Assembly (NCBI GenBank): GCA_003142435.1
Contig: PLMI01000152.1
Coordinates: 1 to 11,559, forward strand
Reading direction: 5' to 3'
From: Coxiellaceae bacterium
Lineage (GTDB): Bacteria; Pseudomonadota; Gammaproteobacteria; UBA9339
Length of the DNA: 11,559 bases
Below, piece by piece: positions 7,182-11,559 of the stretch; within the stretch, counting starts at the first letter, position 1; the number at the start of each line of letters is the position of its first letter. Below the pieces are notes generated by a model. It was not told where the DNA came from. It ran no database searches and saw only the letters and a list, made by a program, of their open reading frames with translations. Made by a program: the position numbers and the translations under genes.

Positions 7182-10100
7182 TTACTCATTCTCTTCTGTG
7201 CCTGGAATCTCAGTGCGCAATGCTTCATTCAGCGCTTGTTCTGCAGCCATTGCTGACATAATTCCAGATTGCTCTTCGCTGGTCATTTCCTCGGAAGCTT
7301 GTTTTCTTTCCAAAACCTTATTCTTGCGATAATTGTGATAAGCAAAACCAGTTCCTGCAGGAATTAATCTTCCAACAATTACGTTTTCTTTCAGGCCACG
7401 CAAGTTATCGACCTTGCCATTAATTGAGGCTTCAGTAAGAACTCGAGTTGTCTCCTGGAATGATGCCGCTGAAATAAACGAATTAGTTGCTAAAGAAGCT
7501 TTGGTTATTCCAAGCAGTACAGGTTCAAAAGTAGATCCCCTTTTCTTTTCAGCTTCTACTTTTTCATTTTCTTCAAGTATAGTCACTTTATCAACCTGTT
7601 CACCTTCTAAAAATTTAGTGTCGCCAGGATTTTTGATCAGCCCTTTACGCAACATTTGCCTTAAAATGACTTCGATATGTTTGTCATTAATTTTAACGCC
7701 TTGCAATCGATAAACTTCCTGCACTTCATTGACTATATAATTTGCCAAAGCATTTACACCAAGCAAGCGCAAAATATCTTGCGGATCTGCAGCACCGTCC
7801 GATATTATTTCACCTCTTTCAATGTGCTCGCCTTCGAAAACACTGACATGGCGCCATTTGCTAATAAGCTCCTCATGCACTTCGCCATCAGCTCCCGTAA
7901 TAACGAGCCTTCTTTTACCTTTCGTTTCTTTACCAAAAGTAACGATACCCGAAATCTCTGCTAAAATTGCGGAATCTTTAGGACGCCTTGCTTCAAAAAG
8001 GTCTGCAACGCGCGGCAACCCGCCTGTAATATCCCTAGTTTTTGATACTTCTTGCGGAATACGCGCGACTACATCTCCAATTCCAACTTTACCGCCATCT
8101 TCGACATGCAAAATGGCGCCGTTCGGCAAGAAGTAATGCGCCGGCATATTTGTACCAGGCAAAAGAATATCATTGCCCTTAGTATCGACTAACTTAACCA
8201 TTGGGCGCAATTCCTTACCAGACACGCTTCGTATATTTGCTCCAGTAACCATAATAGTACTTAAACCTGTCAGCTCATCTGTTTGGCGCGTCATGCTTAT
8301 GCCTTCGATGAAATCCACAAATTTAACCATACCGCTAACTTCTGTAATAATAGGATGTGTATGAGGATCCCATTCCGCAATTATCTGGCCGGCCTCTCTT
8401 TCAGCACCGTCAGTAACAGACAATACTGCGCCATAAGGCACTTTATAGCGCTCTCTTTCACGGCCAAAAGAATCCACAATTGCCAATTCCCCGGACCTTG
8501 AAACAGCTATCAAATTACCGCTGGCATGAGCCACCGTTTTCATATTATAAAGTTTAACTTTACCTTTTGATTTAATTTGCACATTACTTGCAACTGTAGT
8601 ACGAAATGCAGCGCCACCAATATGGAAGGTACGCATGGTAAGCTGCGTTCCCGGTTCACCGATTGATTGTGCGGCAATAACCCCTACAGTTTCGCCAACG
8701 TTCACCAAATGACCTCGAGCTAAATCGCGGCCATAGCACATTGCACAAATACCATATCGGGTCTCGCAAGTAATAGTAGACCTAACTTTCACATGATCGA
8801 CGCTATATTTTTCCAGCAATTCTACCAGCCTTTCATCAAGCAACGTATTTCTTGGAATCAGCACATCTCCATTTGCAGGATCAATGACATCATCTGCAGT
8901 AACGCGGCCTAAAACTCTTTCATATAAAGACTCGACAACTTCTCCTCCTTCTATAAATGAAGACATCAATATGTGGTTTACCGTTCCACAATCTTTTTCA
9001 CGTATTACAACATCCTGAGCAACGTCTACTAAACGTCGCGTCAAATAACCGGAATTTGCAGTTTTCAAAGCGGTATCGGCTAAACCCTTACGAGCTCCGT
9101 GAGTTGAAATAAAGTACTGTAACACGCTCAAACCTTCGCGGAAGTTTGCTGTAATTGGCGTTTCAAGAATGCTGCCATCAGGTTTTGCCATCAATCCACG
9201 CATACCGGCAAGCTGTCTCATCTGTGCAGCTGAACCTCTTGCTCCAGAGTCCGCCATCATAAATACTGAGTTGAAAGAATCTTGGCGGATTTTATTGCCA
9301 TGTTCATCTGTAACCCATTCGCTCGAAAGTTTTTCCATCATCGCTTGTGCAACGAGATCATTAGCTCGCGACCAAATATCGATGACTTTGTTATATCTTT
9401 CACCTTGCGTTACCAATCCCGAAATAAATTGCTTTTCTATTTCTAAAACTTCTGCCTCAGCTCTGGCAATTATTTCTGGTTTCTTTTCGGGAATATCTAA
9501 ATCATCCACACAAATGGAAACACCAGAATTTGTAGCAAACCTAAATCCTGTGTACATTAATTTGTCTGCAAAAATAACAGTTGCTTTTGTTCCTAGCAGC
9601 CGATAGCAATTATGCAATAAAGAAGAAACAGCCTTTTTAGTCATAGGCCTATTTATCATGCTAAACGGCAGTCCTTCTGGAACAACTTCCCAAAGCAAAG
9701 CCCTGCCAACTGTTGTGTCAAACAATTTAGTAACTTCGCTTTTCTCACCAGATTCATCAATAATAACTTCACGCAATCTGATTTTGATCTTTGCATGCAG
9801 TTCAACTGCTTGAGCCTCATAAGCTTGCGCAACTTCATTGATGTTGCCAAAAACTTTACCTTCTCCTGTGCTTTTAATTTTCTCACGCGTCATGTAATAC
9901 AATCCAAGCACGACGTCTTGAGTCGGAACAATTATAGGTTCGCCATTTGCAGGTGATAAAATATTATTTGTCGACATCATCAAAACACGAGCTTCCACTT
10001 GTGCCTCTATCGTCAATGGAATGTGAACAGCCATTTGGTCCCCGTCAAAGTCTGCGTTATACGCAGTACAAACTAAAGGATGTAATTGAATGGCTTTTCC

Positions 10101-11429
10101 TTCAATCAAAACCGGCTCGAAAGCCTGAATTCCAAGTCTATGTAAAGTTGGCGCTCGATTTAACAGAACCGGATGTTCGCGAATTACTTCTTCTAAAATA
10201 TCCCATACAACCGGCTCTTCGTTTTCGACCATCTTTTTAGCAGCTTTAATAGTTGTTGCTAACCCTTTGAACTGCAATTTATTAAAAATAAATGGTTTGA
10301 ACAATTCCAGTGCCATTTTCTTTGGCAATCCGCATTGATGTAATTTCAAAGTTGGACCAACGACAATTACTGACCTTCCAGAATAATCCACTCGCTTACC
10401 AAGCAAATTCTGGCGAAAACGCCCTTGTTTTCCTTTAATCATGTCGGCAAGAGATTTTAGCGGCCGCTTGTTAGTGCCAGTAATAACTCTTCCGCGGCGT
10501 CCATTATCCAACAACGCATCAACAGCTTCCTGCAGCATTCTCTTTTCATTACGCACGATGATATCCGGTGCATTTAAATCCAATAAACGGCGCAAGCGGT
10601 TATTACGATTGATCACGCGGCGATATAAATCGTTCAAATCGGAAGTAGCAAATCTGCCACCGTCTAAAGGAACTAAAGGCCGCAAATCAGGCGGCAATAC
10701 CGGCAGAACGTTCATGATCATCCACTCTGGCTTATTTCCTGATTCCATAAAAGCCTCAAGAACTTTTAACCGTTTGCTTATTTTCTTGATCTTAGTATCG
10801 GATGTTGTTCCAGCCAATTCAGCGCGAAGTTTCTCAATCTCTTTCGATAAGTCGATTTTCTGCAAAAGTTTTTGAATTGCCTCTGCTCCCATCATTGCTT
10901 CAAAATCACCGCTATATTCTTCTACTGCATCTATATACGCTTCGTCAGTCAACAACTGTCCCTGTTCAAATGGAGCCATTCCAGGGTCGACAACAACGAA
11001 TGATTCAAAATATAAAACCCTCTCGATATCGCGTAAATTCATGTCAAGTAACAATCCAATTCTCGACGGTAAAGACTTCAAGTACCAGATATGCGCAACT
11101 GGACAGGCAAGCTCAATATGACCCATGCGTTCACGACGGACACGCGATAAAGTAACCTCAACACCACATTTTTCGCAAATAACTCCGCGGTGTTTTAAGC
11201 GCTTATATTTACCGCATAAACATTCATAATCTTTGATAGGCCCAAAAATTTTTGCACAAAATAACCCGTCTCTTTCTGGTTTGAAAGTACGATAATTAAT
11301 CGTTTCCGGTTTTCTAACTTCACCGTATGACCAGGAACGAATTTTATCAGGAGAAGCCAAACCAATCATGATCGCATCAAAGTCGGTTGTTTGTTGACCT
11401 CTTTTTATCAAAGTTAATAAGTCTTTCAA
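7182..11429 (-). CDS. rpoC: DNA-directed RNA polymerase subunit beta'
   Basis: Beta' forms half of the RNA polymerase active cleft with RpoB. I place the start at TTG 11427-11429, giving 1415 residues. With that start the landmarks fall at E. coli numbers: zinc ligands Cys70, Cys72, Cys85 and Cys88 ([19 protein letters not shown]), the Mg-binding NADFDGD with Asp460, Asp462 and Asp464, the second zinc site Cys814, Cys888, Cys895 and Cys898, and the trigger loop [12 protein letters not shown] with Met932 and His936. Thus there is no net insertion in the first 940 residues. The later gammaproteobacterial beta' parts ([50 protein letters not shown]) follow in order, and only the last acidic tail is variable. 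A GTG at 11441 would add four residues but belongs to the Shine-Dalgarno. The stop codon coincides with the border of the MITE-like element. rpoB is not in the 118 bases upstream. Confidence 0.98.
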   Translation of the reverse strand: MKDLLTLIKRGQQTTDFDAIMIGLASPDKIRSWSYGEVRKPETINYRTFKPERDGLFCAKIFGPIKDYECLCGKYKRLKHRGVICEKCGVEVTLSRVRRERMGHIELACPVAHIWYLKSLPSRIGLLLDMNLRDIERVLYFESFVVVDPGMAPFEQGQLLTDEAYIDAVEEYSGDFEAMMGAEAIQKLLQKIDLSKEIEKLRAELAGTTSDTKIKKISKRLKVLEAFMESGNKPEWMIMNVLPVLPPDLRPLVPLDGGRFATSDLNDLYRRVINRNNRLRRLLDLNAPDIIVRNEKRMLQEAVDALLDNGRRGRVITGTNKRPLKSLADMIKGKQGRFRQNLLGKRVDYSGRSVIVVGPTLKLHQCGLPKKMALELFKPFIFNKLQFKGLATTIKAAKKMVENEEPVVWDILEEVIREHPVLLNRAPTLHRLGIQAFEPVLIEGKAIQLHPLVCTAYNADFDGDQMAVHIPLTIEAQVEARVLMMSTNNILSPANGEPIIVPTQDVVLGLYYMTREKIKSTGEGKVFGNINEVAQAYEAQAVELHAKIKIRLREVIIDESGEKSEVTKLFDTTVGRALLWEVVPEGLPFSMINRPMTKKAVSSLLHNCYRLLGTKATVIFADKLMYTGFRFATNSGVSICVDDLDIPEKKPEIIARAEAEVLEIEKQFISGLVTQGERYNKVIDIWSRANDLVAQAMMEKLSSEWVTDEHGNKIRQDSFNSVFMMADSGARGSAAQMRQLAGMRGLMAKPDGSILETPITANFREGLSVLQYFISTHGARKGLADTALKTANSGYLTRRLVDVAQDVVIREKDCGTVNHILMSSFIEGGEVVESLYERVLGRVTADDVIDPANGDVLIPRNTLLDERLVELLEKYSVDHVKVRSTITCETRYGICAMCYGRDLARGHLVNVGETVGVIAAQSIGEPGTQLTMRTFHIGGAAFRTTVASNVQIKSKGKVKLYNMKTVAHASGNLIAVSRSGELAIVDSFGRERERYKVPYGAVLSVTDGAEREAGQIIAEWDPHTHPIITEVSGMVKFVDFIEGISMTRQTDELTGLSTIMVTGANIRSVSGKELRPMVKLVDTKGNDILLPGTNMPAHYFLPNGAILHVEDGGKVGIGDVVARIPQEVSKTRDITGGLPRVADLFEARRPKDSAILAEISGIVTFGKETKGKRRLVITGADGEVHEELISKWRHVSVFEGEHIERGEIISDGAADPQDILRLLGVNALANYIVNEVQEVYRLQGVKINDKHIEVILRQMLRKGLIKNPGDTKFLEGEQVDKVTILEENEKVEAEKKRGSTFEPVLLGITKASLATNSFISAASFQETTRVLTEASINGKVDNLRGLKENVIVGRLIPAGTGFAYHNYRKNKVLERKQASEEMTSEEQSGIMSAMAAEQALNEALRTEIPGTEENE

Positions 11430-11435
11430 GTTTTT

Positions 11436-11441
11436 CTCCAC
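11436..11441 (-). promoter_or_regulatory. Ribosome-binding site that sets a TTG start for rpoC
   Basis: GTGGAG on the minus strand is placed 6 nt before TTG at 11427-11429, the same hexamer and spacing as before rpsL. Nothing resembling a Shine-Dalgarno precedes the alternative GTG, which is itself the first three bases of this site. Starting at TTG gives MKDLL, the usual beta' N-terminus. Confidence 0.75.
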
Positions 11442-11477
11442 TCGTTAGTAAGAAAATATGCAATAAGACATTGCTGA

Positions 11478-11506
11478 ATAATTTCTATTTGCATGTTTTA
11501 TGTAAC
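11478..11506 (-). promoter_or_regulatory. Possible promoter upstream of rpoC
   Basis: On the minus strand GTTACA (11501-11506) and AATTAT (11478-11483) are spaced 17 nt, each 4 of 6 to consensus. The support is its resemblance to the str promoter: both carry ACATAAAAC followed within two bases by ATG, starting at the same place in the -35 box. An alternative, TTTACA with TAAAAC spaced 16 nt, lies slightly upstream. The leader would be about 40 nt. Confidence 0.3.
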
Positions 11507-11532
11507 AAAATTAATTTGTAAATTTCTAACCG

Positions 11533-11555
11533 GTAGTCGCGGGCTTTAGCCTGCG
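11533..11555 (+). repeat. REP-like palindrome with a GTAG head
   Basis: GTAG at 11533-11536 is followed by T and then by a hairpin, CGCGGGCT-TT-AGCCTGCG (11538-11555), with an 8-bp stem including one G-T pair. A GTAG tetranucleotide in front of an imperfect GC-rich palindrome is the signature of repetitive extragenic palindromes moved by REP-associated (RAYT) transposases. It is strikingly GC-rich against its AT-rich surroundings. TTTT follows, so it could act as a plus-strand terminator as well. The window ends 4 bases later, so a partner copy cannot be seen. Confidence 0.5.
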
Positions 11556-11559
11556 TTTT

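Noticed and set aside
9169..9606. 145-codon open frame on the plus strand within rpoC
   Set aside because: It is opposite highly conserved beta' sequence, has no family features or ribosome-binding site, and is an antisense shadow. The same holds for the other plus-strand open frames and for the frame-shifted minus-strand one at 9656-9886.
11485..11559. Open minus-strand frame at the right edge, as a possible end of rpoB or another gene
   Set aside because: The translated residues (RDYRLEIYKLILLHKTCK before TAG) do not resemble the RpoB C-terminus, and the frame runs through the REP-like palindrome.
1..11559. CRISPR array, tRNA or rRNA genes, toxin-antitoxin or defence genes
   Set aside because: No regularly spaced repeats, tRNA-like cloverleaf or rRNA segments were seen, and every long frame is a recognised core gene.

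Overview
The window is a minus-strand block of core transcription and translation genes from an AT-rich gammaproteobacterium. In the direction of transcription (right to left) the order is rpoC, a 374-nt gap, rpsL, rpsG, fusA, tuf, rpsJ, rplC, rplD, rplW, and the 5' part of rplB, which is cut by the left edge. This is the classical str operon followed by the S10 operon, with rpoC upstream as in gammaproteobacteria. L3, L4, L23, EF-Tu and RpoC all read as gammaproteobacterial. The S7 protein has an acidic Gly/Ser-rich insertion and ends like the Coxiella S7 I remember, so a Legionellales/Coxiellaceae-like, perhaps host-associated, bacterium is my best guess. That placement is from memory and was not searched.

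Layout: 1-474 rplB (partial); 482-766 rplW; 763-1389 rplD; 1389-2039 rplC; 2074-2427 rpsJ; 2428-2540 tuf-rpsJ spacer with two mutually exclusive hairpins and a possible promoter; 2541-3725 tuf; 3730-5829 fusA; 5835-6410 rpsG; 6433-6807 rpsL; 6808-7058 str leader with a strong sigma70 promoter at 7020-7048; 7059-7181 a 123-bp MITE-like element abutting the rpoC stop; 7182-11429 rpoC starting at TTG; 11430-11559 a spacer with a possible promoter and, at the edge, a GTAG-headed REP-like palindrome. No gene on the plus strand is credible.

The genes work as one expression module. RpoC is the beta' subunit of RNA polymerase. S12, S7 and S10 build the 30S subunit, L3, L4, L23 and L2 build the 50S subunit, and EF-Tu and EF-G drive elongation. 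Genes within the str and S10 blocks are tightly spaced, with overlaps or gaps of at most 34 nt. Transcription of str appears to restart downstream of rpoC.

I see no unknown multigene system. The non-routine signals are the small inverted-repeat element whose right end meets the rpoC stop codon and whose internal reading frame is in phase with rpoC, the 14-bp inverted repeat over the str promoter -35 box, the alternative hairpins between tuf and rpsJ, the REP-like palindrome and absence of rpoB just upstream of rpoC, and two ribosomal proteins with extra segments (S7 insertion, S10 N-terminal extension).
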